DNA from: Lumnitzera littorea
Lineage: Eukaryota; Streptophyta; Magnoliopsida; Myrtales; Combretaceae
Length of the DNA: 64,000 nt
Assembly (NCBI GenBank): GCA_024138015.1
Contig: JAMXBB010000011.1
Span: forward strand, 31,326,047 to 31,390,046
Reading direction: 5' to 3'
Below the pieces are notes generated by a model. That model saw only the letters and a program-made list of their open reading frames with translations. It had not been told where the DNA came from and searched no databases. Numbering within the stretch: the first letter of the stretch is position 1; each line of letters starts with the position of its first letter. A program made the translations under genes and the position numbers. Below, one piece after another: positions 22,737 to 34,292 of this stretch.

Positions 22737-23308
22737 GATTAGAGGCCTAACCTTTCTCGGCTTATATTGTTGTCAGGATTGCAAACTGAGTAAAATGCAT
22801 ATGTGCTATCCTTTTTGACATTCATACTGTCCTTTTCTACTAAGGACGTTCTTTGCGCTCGACTTCATACTTTCCCTATAAATTATTCTCTTTTTTGTTT
22901 AGCAAGTAGTGATCTATGTTTTTTGTAATTTTCTGCAACTTAAGACTTGCCTTAACAGGGTTTTATAAATACTTACATAATGTAATAGCTGTAATATACA
23001 CAAATGAATACACTAAACTTTTTACTCTCTCTCGAGCTAGGTGTCATTTTGCTTACTCTTGAGTTACTCTCATTTTGCCTATTTGAGTGTGGACTAATGG
23101 CAAGTAACTACAGCTATATTTGTATGTCATATGAAGTGTGACCCTAACTCATGTGAGGCATTGGTGCATCATATCCATCATCAATGCACGGGAGCCCCTA
23201 CTCATCTCTTGACTATCATTTACTCTTCAAGCCATCTCATAGTTTAGACTCATCTCCTTTGGTTACGCGCGATATTGGGTCTGTATGTTCATCTATGAAT
23301 CTATATCA
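22737..23308 (+). repeat. Element A 3' LTR, second part
   Basis: It matches 8781-9333, sharing for example TTTTTACTCTCTCTC, CTTGAGTTACTCT and GATATTGGGTC, and ends ATATCA at 23308. The TATA box is at 22963-22971. It completes the 3' LTR interrupted at 15839. Confidence 0.88.
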
Positions 23309-23470
23309 CCCTATTCCATTCTTTCACTTTTTTTATTACTTTATAATTCTACTCTTATAATACTCTCATAATAAAAAGGCTGACTTAAGAATTAGAGTGG
23401 CCATGTTAGAGTATCCTCCAGTGTTTCACGTAGGCGTTTTCTATTTTATAGGAGCAACATATCGAGATAA
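23309..23470 (+). repeat. Family C LTR fragment, right half
   Basis: TTATTACTTTATAATTCTAC and the following CTGACTTAAG segment match 29270-29310. This continues the repeat interrupted at 8409. The TTCTATTTTATAGGAG end resembles LTR termini. The internal part of this element was not identified. Confidence 0.65.
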
Positions 23471-24106
23471 AAAAAAATACCATCAATTTTTAACTATTTC
23501 TTGAAGTTGTGCAATTTGAGTGGATTTATTTTCACTCTACTAGTTTGTTTGGAATTCTTAAGCTTTTCTTTCTTCTCTTGAGTTGAACTTTGACATTGTT
23601 ATTTTCTCCATTATACGTTTCTTCTAGCATGTGGGCGAAAAGAGGATACTTTGTGATTTTTATTTTATTCATATGCAAAGACCGCTGGGAGATGACATCG
23701 TTATTTTTCCAGTTATCGAGGATGGATTTCTTTTTCGTTTTGGTATTTTTTAAAGACCAACTTACACCATGAAAGTGGAAAACCACTCTGGATAACCGTC
23801 ATGGCACTACATGCTAAAGAAATATGTAGTTTAAGATTGAAAACAGCCTCGAATAACAGCCACAATTAAACATGTTGGAAAGATTTAGATTCCTTCAAAA
23901 GGGATAATTGTCTTAGTAAATCGCTAAGCTTGTTTGATATTGGATGCGTTCAACTGCGCCAGGGGCGTCAGAAACCAGGCGCGTGAAACTTTGAGACAAT
24001 TCTGGGGTTCAATACTTCGTGGGCTCAAATAATCGAGTCGATAGTGGAGATCCAGAAGCTATGCTCATCCTTCCTAAGTTAGATAAAACTTTTATGAAAG
24101 GATAAT
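23471..24106. other. No supported gene
   Basis: An 84-codon minus-strand open frame (23532-23786), Lys-rich with no recognisable motif, is the only sizeable frame, and I do not call it a gene. The segment 23945-24000 is GC-rich (GCGCCAGGGGCGTCAG) and may mark the edge of the next repeat block. Confidence 0.4.
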
Positions 24107-24699
24107 GTTGTGGGAGGCCGACGGAAGTGCAGCCGAGCAGTTTCTCTACAAAATCGACTCCGAGCGACATTCTTTTCGTGCCGAACTTGGTTGCACGAGA
24201 GGGCGAATGCCGAACTACAAGAAAATGAACTTGTAGACAGCAGCGTCGACCTGACCGAGCTGTTCCTCACAATAATCGACCTATATGAGGCCGAAACAAA
24301 GTCAAGCCTGCATCGGTACAAACAGCCAAGCATATAGCAGCTCGAATTGCCGAGCTTACCGCAGTTTGTGTGACCAAGCTTGTTCTGGTCAGTCACGCAC
24401 TTGCCGACCAAAGTTGTCTTGCCGAGCACCAAAAATGGCTCTCGAGCAAAATGTATTCCAAGACCAACCAAACTTAAGACCAGGCTTCAACCTAAGTAAA
24501 GATCGAAGCCCCACACAGACCTCAAGTAAAATGCCGGCAATTAGTAGGCTGCTTGAATCCTATATGCCAAGTGGTCGAAACTGTCCGAGCAAGAAGCAAC
24601 GAAGTTCGGCCTGAACCGTCATGCAGGTGCCTATCATGTTTTCTTATGACACAGAGTGAAATGATGCAGGTGTTGGAGGGAGCGAGGGTGATAAAATTG

Positions 24700-24960
24700 A
24701 TGTCTATTTTGGCTTCCTTTTCAAAAGCCATGTGTACATGAATCAGTATTGGCATAGGAATTAGTATTAGCTGAGTATACGCAAAGTACAATTATTTGCG
24801 GGCTTTGTATGTGTTCATAAGTGCTGAGCAGTTTTGTTTATGTGCCAACTATTGTTATGCAAAGCATATTGTTTGGATGGTCAAGTATGTGCGCTGTCTA
24901 GTGTACACGTGCGAAAAGGGAAACATAAGTCGGCAAGGTGTCTGTACACACTGAGCCAGC
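24700..24960. repeat. Diverged direct repeat, left copy
   Basis: This shares AAGTGCTGA, TTGGATGATCAA-like text, a CACGTG core and the TCGGCAA..TGTC segment, in the same order, with 27640-27860. Candidate LTR part of the CCGAGC block. Confidence 0.5.
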
Positions 24961-25329
24961 CAACAAAAATAATGAGCTGCTAAAGTCACGAACAGTTATT
25001 TCATCTTTCTTGTATTCGAGGCCAAGCACTTGCAAGTGGCTCGAGTTGCAAACATGAATCCTAACCACAACGGATATAAGTTGATAGCCGAGCAGCAGCA
25101 AACGGACAGAACCGACTTTAAGTAACCGAACAAATGAAGTCCGAGCCTTTCTCAACTTCTATCCCGAGCTGTCGCCGACCTATCAAGTACACTCCGAGCT
25201 TCTCCAGCCGAATATGTCGAGCTAAGTCTTTGGATACTGACCTAAGCATCACTAAACTTTTTCTACTGCCGAGCAGTTCAAAATTTGACTCTAGCAAGAA
25301 CGATCAGCAGAAGTTTCCATAATTCTAAG

Positions 25330-25558
25330 TGTAATAACTCAGTTAGAACTTTTCTCATAGAGATATTATCTATTTTAGCATGAAAAGCAACATAGTTTTG
25401 TTTCTTAGTATAACAACTTCTTAAGAAATCGCTCATCTTGAAATTGTTCCAGCCCAAACACATTTAATTTCAAAGTTTCAATGTATTCTGAACCACTATA
25501 TTAAAAAGCGCTTTTAAGATTAAAAATCCGTCATCTGGTATGTAGGTTTGTAAGAGAT
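25330..25558 (-). repeat. Cassandra 3' LTR
   Basis: It begins TGTAATAACTCAG and aligns base for base in length with 25674-25902. The 5S-like boxes are more decayed: GAAATCGCTCATC (near 25425-25438) stands where the right copy has GAAGTCACCCATC. Confidence 0.8.
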
Positions 25559-25659
25559 ATTATAATTTATCTCCCTTATAAAACTAAGATCCTTATCAAT
25601 TTCGTTATACAAGTTCAAGATGACCACTAGATAAGGCCTCGTCCTTTAGGCTGATGGAT

Positions 25660-25671
25660 GACTCTGATATC
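25660..25671 (-). other. Cassandra primer-binding site
   Basis: The minus strand reads GATATCAGAGTC, 10 of 12 against the tRNA-iMet complement GGTATCAGAGCC. It is two bases from the right LTR, fixing the minus orientation. Confidence 0.75.
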
Positions 25672-25673
25672 GC

Positions 25674-25902
25674 TTATAACAACATGATTGGAATTCCTTC
25701 TATTAAGGTATTGTTTGCTTTGGTATTGAATACAGCACATTTTTATCTCTTGATACAATAGCTTTTAAGAAGTCACCCATCATAAGATTACTTCAATCTG
25801 ATTATACTTAACTTTAGAGTTTTAACATACTACAAACTACTATACTAAAAGATACCTCAATGATTAGAATTCCATCACTTGATTTATAGGGGTATTAGCG
25901 CA
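25674..25902 (-). repeat. Cassandra 5' LTR with 5S-like promoter
   Basis: It starts TTATAACAAC (counterpart of TGTAATAACT) and ends near GCGCA. The 5S-like region spans about 25765-25830, with box C and box A better kept than in the left copy. Confidence 0.8.
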
Positions 25903-27639
25903 GGTCCAAGCTTCATCAATTATCATAAGTCCATATCATGACTAAGCTTCTACAATCTAACTAGGCTTTCTATATGGTTCTAAGCTGTCCAATTTTGAGT
26001 TACATAAAACTTTGAATGCTGAGCTGTACTTCCAGAACCAAACTTTATGACCGAGTTGGAATTCCATTAGAAACTCAAGCTATATCCCCGAGTCAGATTT
26101 GTGGAGCAAACGGTAGAAGGACGAGCAAAGTTCGACGGTGTCCAAGCTTTTTACATGAAATCCAAACTACTCCCCTTGTCGGACACCCGAGAAGGGCAAC
26201 AACTCTAAGCTCGGAATACCTTGCTGAGCTATTCTTTATCGAGCTCTACATTCATCAAAGCTTCATCCAAGTGCCGAACTCTCTTTTTGCAGCGGACCTT
26301 TTTTCCGAGCAGCAATAATATGCCGAACTCAACATCTCCAAGTTCGGATTGGCTGGATCTACTACAGCTCGACTCTTATAACCAAATTGTTAACACCTGG
26401 ATGTCCACTCAAATCGAGGCCAAGAAAATTCAAGTTGCAACAGCGCATCATTTGAACACCTCAAACTGCTCATCCGTGCATTCCGAGCTGAACTTTTATT
26501 GCGCCGATCTCTACATAGCTGAGTTTCTCAGTAGCCGAGCTGAACACAGGCACGGTAAAAATCCTAGGTGCGCATCGAGCACGCTTACTGCCAATGACCG
26601 AGCAGTGGGACAGAATTCCAAGAGCCTCAAGGTCTAATGACCATGCTTCAAAGTGTGTGTGACAAGACAAATACCCCAAGTTTTATCATGTTACAGCCGG
26701 TCAACATGAGGATAGGATGTTCAAGCTCCGAGCTCCCTTTGGGTCAAGCGGCAGTCCTGATACAAGCTACCAATTTCACCAAGCCTCCGAACCAAACTCT
26801 GCCAATGCCCAGCCTCATAGTCAAATTTCTTTTCCAAGTAATAAGTGCAACTATTCGAGCTCCTTCGAGTACAAGATCCCCACATTTGCCGAGCTTCGTT
26901 GGATTTCTTCAAGTAATTCTCTAGAAGTGATAGTCGAGCTACACTCTTTACAGTAGCTGAAACCAAGACAGTATTGAGTACAAATCTGCAGTAGAGCTAC
27001 CCTCCAACACACCACCAAGATAAATTTCGAAGCTGCACAACTAACTTTAGAGGTCTTGAATAGGGCACCCCTCCATCCGAGCAGTAATAGGATAAACAAA
27101 TCGGAGCTCAACTCCAAAGCAAGAATTCTAAGCATTTCAAGTCCCCAACAAAGCCGACCCGAACTACAAAATTCCTGAGATACTCTCGTTTAAGGAACAA
27201 AGCAACAAACTCAAGAAGGTGCCTCATTACAACCCAGGTGAGAGCCGATCTTTAACTCCAGCCGAGAAAGGGACGTCGCATACAAGGATGAACTCCATCC
27301 TATAGCATCAATGGCAACAGCTTCGCTGAAGTAATCGAATTAAGCTAAAAACTTGTCCTGAATGTGAACTACCTTGGTAACGTAATCCCAAGCTTCCTCT
27401 CCAAGCTATCTGTCGCGACAGCACCAAGCTACGCACCATAACAGTAAGACCCGAGCTGCTGCAGCAGAACAATGAGTCTGGGTTGAGGTCTATCTCCTTT
27501 AACAGTACGAGCTTTCTTTACAAAGGGCTGGACAACAAGCCAACCAGAGCTCCATGGGGAACAACAAACTTCAAGCTTTGCGGGACTGAACTTTCTACTC
27601 CAACAATAGCCAACTTTAAGCTACAATTTTGGTAGTAAA

Positions 27640-27990
27640 TGCCGATGTGTGTGGAGTACAGATTTACTTGAACATTGTGTTCGCAAGTGCTGAATAGCAT
27701 TGTAAGTAGGCCAACATTGTAGCATGGGCCGAGCTATTAAAAACGTGCTAATTGGATGATCAAATAAATGTGTGCAGTTTTTTGTGTGCACGTGTAAGAA
27801 TGTGAAACATGGGTCGGCAACATGTCCTATATGCGCCAAACTCACAGCAAGTCGCCAGAGCACTCTCCTTGTTTGTCGCAGTGATCCAACATCGATAGAC
27901 CCGAACAGCCAAACTGCTTGTAATAGCAACCACGAGCTGTTCACATGTAGCTGACTTGCCCCGACACATTTCAAGCTCCAAGAAACAAAT
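27640..27990. repeat. Diverged direct repeat, right copy
   Basis: Partner of 24700-24960: AAGTGCTGAATAGCATTG, TGTGTGCACGTGTAAGAATG and GGGTCGGCAACATGTC align with the left copy. It ends near the right edge of the CCGAGC block, as a second LTR would. Confidence 0.5.
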
Positions 27991-28060
27991 TCTTATGGAC
28001 TTTAAATGCTATTCTTAAGGCCCAGGATGCGGCTTCGTGGAAATTAGCCCCTCTTTAACC

Positions 28061-28459
28061 GAAAAATACGCAAACATGGCCCAACCCATCATGGCTAAGT
28101 GGTTCATTGACTAAGCTTGATAAGCGTGCCGTAGAAATCTTGAATGTGTGTTTATATCGTAAGCTTGCCTTTATTATACTTTGACCCGCATATCTACGCA
28201 AGTCAAAACTGGTAGGTCAACCACACATGCCAGCTCTTTTAACGAAAGATGAGTATAACTCCTCTATTGCTATTTATGATTGGTCAGTTTATTTTTCAAG
28301 ATTGTGTGTTGGTCTCTTGGTTATTAAGATAAATATATTTATATGCTAAACTTCAATAAGCCCAAAATAAAAAGTCTTAACTATTCGGCACTTACAATGA
28401 TAGGTTAATTTCTATATTTTTTTAAACCGAATATGAGAACTCAAAAATAAACGAAGGCT
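28061..28459. other. No supported feature
   Basis: AT-rich unique-looking sequence without open frames, repeats or promoter motifs that I can recognise. Confidence 0.4.
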
Positions 28460-29360
28460 AAAGAAATGCCCTCCACCCTAAGTCCATCCAAACATAATGT
28501 GCTAATGGATGAGTCCTCATTAACTCTAAACCTTGCATATTATGGGTGATGGGTAAAGCACGGTGCTAATCTTTATGTCCTATATTTGATGGATGACAAG
28601 AAAAGGATATCCTTAGACTTCCAAGTCCGATGAAAGGAAAATGAGAATAAAGCCTTAACTCTCTTAAGAGTGATGGGCACAAATGCTCTAAAGTTGATAA
28701 ATAGATGACAAGCCACCTAAAAGCTCTAAGCCATTAATTGGTAACAAACATAATGCTTTAAGTCAAATGAATAAACGACGGGCTATATACAAACCCTAAG
28801 CCACTAAACGGCAATGGATACAACACATTGATTAGTCACTATGTACGAACGATAGATAAATAAGCCTAGTATTGTACATTGCCAACAGACTCGAGGCTAA
28901 CTAACCTCTTTAAGCCTTTACCCTTTTCAAGCATACCAATATTTATAAATGATCCAAACACTTTCGACCTTTGCTACTTTAGACCAATGCTTCTTCAAGC
29001 ATCTTGGCCTCTCGAGGCCTTAAATTACAAAGTTACCCAAAATTTTCACAAAATCAACCTTCCTAAATATTCTCTTTGATGATCCTATACCTAAAAAGAG
29101 TAGTGTACAAGTATCGATAGGCATTTTTTATAACTATTCTATAGTTTTATATTATTCGATCTAATACTTAAGCTTGATTCAATAATCTAATCTAAGTACA
29201 GCTTCAATTGACTTGCTATAAATATTATATAAAACCCCTAAGTAAGGAGATCCTCTTCTATTCTCTCACTTTTCTTATTACTTTATAATTCTACTCTCAC
29301 AATAAAAGAGTTGACTTAAATCTCGAAATAACCGTATTGAAATACTTTTAAATATCATTT
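28460..29360 (+). repeat. Family C LTR-like copy with internal short repeats
   Basis: The distal part (29115-29345) matches the split family C fragment at 8272-8409 and 23309-23460. The proximal part (about 28540-28860) shows a degenerate series of ~70-90 base units. Each has a GATG(G/A)-type start, and phrases such as CTCTAAGCCATTAATTGG and CCCTAAGCCACTAAACGG recur. A TATA-like CTATAAATATTATATAAAA is at about 29215-29233. No coding text is seen; the boundaries are approximate. Confidence 0.5.
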
Positions 29361-29437
29361 AATCTATATTTTATTTTGCAAAAACACACATACCAAGACG
29401 AAAAATTACTGTCAAGAGTTGTAATCATTGGTTTTTT

Positions 29438-29722
29438 TCATCTTGGACATAGAAATGACTTTAATTCGATTTCCATCACTTGTCTTACTTTGTTCATCTC
29501 ATCAAAATCATCCTCCATTTTTATTGGTGACTTGACTCTTACGAAAGAAACATTTGTCACAAGCTCTTGACACTTTGTGGGAATGGAATCCTTGTAAGAT
29601 AATTTCCTCGTGGTTGATGGATTACCCGAGGTGTCTTTTGATCCATCACTTAGTCTTTTTCGTTGTCTTTTCGATCGATCATCTGCTTCATCAGCATTTT
29701 CAGTGAAATCGCTACGGTCCAT
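29438..29722 (-). CDS. Unidentified 94-residue open frame
   Basis: This minus-strand frame starts MDRSDFTENADEADDRSKRQ, is strongly charged, and contains SYKDSIPTKCQ and KSPIKMEDDFDEMNK. An acidic/basic N-terminus followed by an S-(F/Y)-K/R-D motif is reminiscent of the start of plant LINE ORF1 proteins. That is only a resemblance: no zinc knuckle, endonuclease or RT sequence follows. It lies just after the family C copy, in a region without other genes. It could equally be a chance frame. Confidence 0.25.
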   Translation of the reverse strand: MDRSDFTENADEADDRSKRQRKRLSDGSKDTSGNPSTTRKLSYKDSIPTKCQELVTNVSFVRVKSPIKMEDDFDEMNKVRQVMEIELKSFLCPR

Positions 29723-32700
29723 TGTTTAAACTTTTAGTTCATGTTCTCGTTCTTTTATTATTTTTCTGAGTATTCACCTCTTGACACCTTCATTTTCTAT
29801 CTTCTTTTCTCCATTTAAATTTTCTCTCTCTTAACCCCCTGGCATCAATCATGATCCAAAATGACTAAGTAAACTATAGGAAGTAACTACCATACAATTG
29901 AGGAGTTGTATGTCGTTTTCTTAAAGTTAGTTGAACGAGTTAATCACTGGAGTTTGGCCAATAGAGACGGAAAAGTACACTAAACCATAACAACCATACA
30001 TCTTGGCTTGAATTCTCCCCAACTACATTCATTTGCTATATATAATTTTAGTTTTGAGTTCACATACACAATACTTTCAAGTTCTCTGTAAAATTGAAAA
30101 AGAAAGTTTTCTAAAAATACCGTTACTTTTTTGCCACTGTCAATTCAATCTCATTCTTCATGCGAACCGTCAGATTTGGCCATTTGGGCCGGGCCGAAAC
30201 CCTGTGGCCAATTATAGCCACATTTATTAATTTATTTGAGGCAGACATATCGCCAACATCTTATGCAAAGTTTCTTAGTTTCTATAAATATCCTTTTAAG
30301 CTAAATACGGATGCCATCTTTTCAAATAAAATGTTCTCCTAAAGTTGAAAGAAAAAAACAAATAGACTTTACTGTGTAAAATTATCACAATTTTTCTTAT
30401 GGCCCTCGACGAATCATTTGAGTGATGAACTTTACAAAGTAAATCAAAAGCAGGATTCGACCAAAGTGAATATAGAAATAATGAATTAACTTATTTTAAT
30501 CGATGTCTCCACTTGCTTCTTGGAAAGAATTCGTGCTTGTATGTTTAACCAATTGCTTATTTTATTATTTTTTAAATATTAAGAGACATGTGAATTATAG
30601 AGTTTAATGTAATTAAACTGGAACCAGATAACATTTATAAGCCATTGGAATGAGTAGTTAAGCTAATATGTCTTAGAAGTTTTTGTTTCATGTCATCTTG
30701 GATCATAAGTTATCTAAATCAATTACTATAAAATACAATTTTGTATCGAACATTCTCCAAATCCACCTCTCTCCTTGCACCTTTAATGAAGTCTTCAATC
30801 GTGTTCTTCTATGTAATATTGTCGCTAAATAAGCTTGAATTGGTCCATCCACTAGTCCATAATTAGACCTTGGCGTAGGTGTAGTCCAGCTGAAACCGCC
30901 GGTTTTCGGTTCTTCAAAATGGTTTACTTGGATTTGTCCGGGGCTTCCATGTTTCAGGTCATGGAACTGGCTCGTCGAATTTTTATTTTTTCATATTCCA
31001 AGTGTTCTTTTCCAATAAAACGCATGCAACAATTAAAGCATGTGGTTACTTTGAACATTTTATATCTTGACAAATCAACGCCATTTCTCTTTTCTCACCA
31101 GGCAAAGCCCCGTATATCTGAGTCGGAGGGCATCTATAATTTCATGAATATAAAATTAAATGGTATAAAAATGATAGTACATTAAATTTACCACTTCTTG
31201 CAATCCTATACCGAAAGTTTAAATTTTTTTAATTATACATTCAATTGAAAATTTAATTATTATCATCTACATCTCAATAAACTTCAATTCATCTTGATAG
31301 TTTATTCAGTATGGTTAGCCATTCAAATAGCTGTTCATAGCTTTATTAGCTCAAGTGACTCCCTAAGCCGTGTGTGATAGGTCTTGCAACTTACATTTTT
31401 CAAATAGGTTGTAGTCTACTATTTTGTATGGGATAATGGGTGGCCACTTGTCAAAAGTCGTTGACCCCCATAAGACCATGAATTGTCACCCCATTGTCTG
31501 ATTATTTTAATTAAGTTAATGGTGTGAATTAGAGTTAATTGAAGTATAAATTATAATAATTACATTATCAATTGAGCATATATAATTAGATAAATGAAAA
31601 CTTAAGGAGTATAACTAGGAAAAAACTAAGTTAAGGTGTAAATTATGATAGTAACCCAACAAAAATATGAAAGGTACATAAAACCTTATCTTTGCTGTGC
31701 AAAACCTACTCATGAGGAGCAAAACAAATAAGAGAATACTACTTGCTTAAAAATAATTACAAAAATAGTGCAAAAACTAACCAAAGCAGTACCACTATCC
31801 CTGCATAAAGTGTTGAAATAAGATAAAACAATGTCCATAGTAGGTATTGCTTCTGGTTTTGCTGGGCAGAAATCATGTTAATGCCCTGAATTGATTGCTT
31901 TGTCCTTTTATTTAACTTCTCTTTTTTTTAAATTTTGGTTTCATGAACCATTTTAGACCTGATACGCTTAAAGCCAGCTCATAACCTAATAATTCAAGCT
32001 AATTCACTAGTTAGGATGGAGCCATGTAAAGGCCTATCCATAACTAAATCTCACACAAGTACTTCAAATAAGCCACCTTATATCAATAGACTCTTGAATT
32101 GAAACAGACCCTTCTCAAAAATAGAATCTAATAAGTTATGGGTCTCTACTTTTGAACAGGCCCTTCTCAAAAATAGAGTCAATTGGGTTAGGAATAAATT
32201 CTCCTCTAATCAATACTGCATCAAATTTCGAGCTTAAGAGCTCTAATTTAGTCTTTATTTCAAAATCTGGTAACAATTTTTCAAGTAAAAATGACACCGA
32301 TTGAGTTGAGTTCTAAGTTTTGAACTTTTTAAAGTCGAATGTAAGCTATGGAATTACTGATCTCGTATAAAAAATAGCAGGCGTTGTGGTCGTAATTTGG
32401 TTTCCCTCCAAAAGTTGCTGGGACGATTATAGATATTAGGCTTGGTGTGATCGGATCCAGCCCGACGGGATAAGAGCTAATGTCATTACTGGGGTTGGTG
32501 AAGCTTGTCTAACAACAAGAAGTCTATACTTGAAATTTGGAAGTAGCATGTGAATTAGAAACATTTTGCTACTTCTTGTGTATCATTTGCAGGTTAATAT
32601 GGATAACAATAAAAATGGCGATGACTGTGAAGATTGTCATGCCAATTAGTGGCGGTTAATCTTTTAAGGCAGTGTCTAATAATAGTAATAGTTGGTGGCT

Positions 32701-32749
32701 GGTGGTATAAGTAGAGTCCCATAACATGATAAATCTGCATGTTTACCAT
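29723..32749. other. Low-repeat AT-rich stretch, no gene established
   Basis: I found no retroelement motif here. An 88-codon plus-strand frame at 30919-31185 (MVYLDLSGASMFQVMELARR) has no recognised family. A GC-rich spot at 30172-30212 (GGCCATTTGGGCCGGGCC) and CCGCCGGTTTTCGG near 30897 stand out from the AT-rich context. A 52-bp-spaced direct repeat of CCCTTCTCAAAAATAGA lies at 32109-32175. Confidence 0.4.
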
Positions 32750-33010
32750 TAAAATTAATAAATATTATACAAATATAAATTAGATAAAAAATGTTACTAA
32801 AATATTAATACTATATTGTATTTTAAAGATGAAATATAATTATTTATATCAATATCATATTTTCAAAATGTAATACTAGTATAATATTAATATTGGATTT
32901 TAATACTAATATAATACTACAATGCGACATTACTATATTTGCACATGTGTTGTATCTTAAAGATGCAATATTAATTTACTTAAACCTATGCAATATAGCC
33001 ACAATATAAA

Positions 33011-33049
33011 AATATTGATGTTGCATATTGAAAACGCAACATTAATATT
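33011..33049. repeat. Short hairpin in AT-rich DNA
   Basis: AATATTGATGTTGC (33011-33024) and GCAACATTAATATT (33036-33049) form a 14-bp stem with one mismatched pair and an 11-base loop. The surroundings (32750-33060) repeat TTAAAGATG(A/C)AATA and AATATTAATA motifs. It may be the remains of a small inverted-repeat element, but no target duplication was found. Confidence 0.5.
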
Positions 33050-33059
33050 ATTGTCTTTG

Positions 33060-34292
33060 GGTTTTGGATAACAAAGATTAATTGCAATTGGGTTTTGTGC
33101 TATTGTGTGAGCTTGTAAAACAAAGAACAGTGAGAGGCGCTAAGGTGTTATTCGATATAACTACTCAAATACTTAAATCAATTGGGTGTATAAAGACGGT
33201 AAGAATACTTGAATGCAAAGAGAAGGTACTAATACACAAAGTTTTAAGTAGTTTATTATTGGGTAGTAGTCTTATATTTATAAAAAAATGGAATTAACGG
33301 TCAAAGAGTAGTTAGTAAATAGAAGCTACATCCATAAGCAATGAGTAATAGAGTTACAAGGTCCGACATGATTATAGTTGTTGACTCGATCGCTCAACCT
33401 TATCTACAATCTCTTAACCATTATTGACTACTATAGTTGAGTAGTTCATATGATGGGCCATAACCAAAGATGGCCGTATGGATAGGAAGGCTGAGTTTAT
33501 AGAGGCATGGCCCAAGCCATAAGCCATAAGCCATAAGCCTAATGAGGTCGGTATAGGCTTGAAGAGCCTATGCCCAAAAAACACTATTAACACTTTGTCA
33601 AACCCTATTTCGGTTTCCTTAATTTAACCTATATTAAGCTCAACCCACTTAATATAAATTACTTAATATTAAATTAAGGAAATTTTTTTTTAAAAAACAG
33701 TTAAAAATTGAAGTTGTCAACCAGTTCAACTGATAAAAAAAATGAAATTAGGGTTTTCGGGTGGAAAAACCCTAATTTGGCTAATAGTTTGTGGATATTC
33801 TAAAAAACTAATTTTTATAAAATTAAACCAAAGAAAACCAAATTCAGGAGCTAACTTATTAAGACTAAGTCACCATGTACAAACTAAATAAAAATTGATA
33901 GGCTTTTATTTTTATAATTTCCTAAAAATACTAAAAATATACCTAAATTTACAAAACGTAACTAAAAATGAATTTTTTATTATTTTTTACTATGAATTTT
34001 TAAGAAAAAGGGAAAAAAGTTCTTTTATTTTTTTAGACAAATACTTTGAAAGTATCTATGTACCTGCTAATCAAGATTAAACTGTCCATAGTTCTCTTTT
34101 TATAAAATTTTTAATTAGTGGATTATTTTTATTTCAAAAATTGAGCCAAGTTTATTTTTATTTATCAATTTATTATTATTTTTTAAAAAATCTAATTTCT
34201 TCAAATTTAATGAAATCTTAACTAACTAAATCTTTTAAAAAAGTCAATTAATATTTTTTTATTTTTATAACCACTATGTGTAAAAGAAAATT
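33060..34292. other. AT-rich DNA, no gene
   Basis: Very AT-rich with homopolymer runs. A perfect heptamer tandem (GCCATAA three times) lies at 33516-33536. The open frames are short and without recognisable features. Confidence 0.4.

Larger units (their letters stand above)
8410..23308 (+). mobile_element. Element A: Ty3/gypsy (CRM-like) host of nested insertions
   Basis: The 5' LTR is 8410-9333 and the 3' LTR is 15471-15839 plus 22737-23308. A 4-of-5 target duplication flanks it (CCCCA at 8405-8409, CCCTA at 23309-23313). With its guests removed (9649-11075 and 15840-22736) it is about 6.6 kb with gag, protease, RT, RNase H and integrase in canonical order. All frames carry stops. It interrupts the family C repeat and is itself interrupted twice, so it sits in the middle of a chronological stack. 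Confidence 0.88.
25330..25902 (-). mobile_element. Cassandra-type TRIM retrotransposon with 5S rRNA-like LTRs
   Basis: Two 229-bp direct repeats (25330-25558 and 25674-25902) flank a ~115-bp interior. The interior ends in a minus-strand initiator-tRNA-Met primer site (25660-25671). Each repeat holds, on the minus strand, a sequence like the 5S rRNA gene internal promoter. In the right copy GATGGGTGACTTC (25770-25782) corresponds to the 5S box C and CTCTAAAGTTAAG to box A. The 573-bp size and the combination of tiny LTRs, tRNA-Met site and 5S-like LTR are diagnostic of Cassandra, a non-coding element transcribed by RNA polymerase III. It interrupts the CCGAGC block. No clean target duplication is seen. 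Confidence 0.88.
24107..28060. repeat. GC-richer non-coding block with dispersed CCGAGC motif
   Basis: Apart from the Cassandra insert, this block is distinctly richer in G and C than its surroundings. It carries CCGAGC, usually as CCGAGCT or CCGAGCAG, more than 20 times, mostly on the plus strand. Open frames of 60-138 codons occur on both strands without family resemblance, as expected from low stop density. A diverged direct repeat (24700-24960 and 27640-27860) lies 2.9 kb apart and could be remnants of two LTRs. It is most likely an old non-autonomous retroelement; the family is not recognised. Confidence 0.55.

Noticed and set aside
24079..24471. 130-codon minus-strand open frame
   Set aside because: It lies in the GC-richer CCGAGC block, overlaps equally long frames on the other strand, and has no recognisable domain.
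25765..25830. Genuine 5S rRNA gene
   Set aside because: Only the internal promoter region is similar, it occurs in both 229-bp repeats, and the full 120-bp gene is absent. Cassandra LTRs explain it.
26221..26637. 138-codon plus-strand open frame, one of the longest in the window
   Set aside because: Overlapping frames of similar size exist in other phases of the same block and the residues show no family motif; low stop density explains it.
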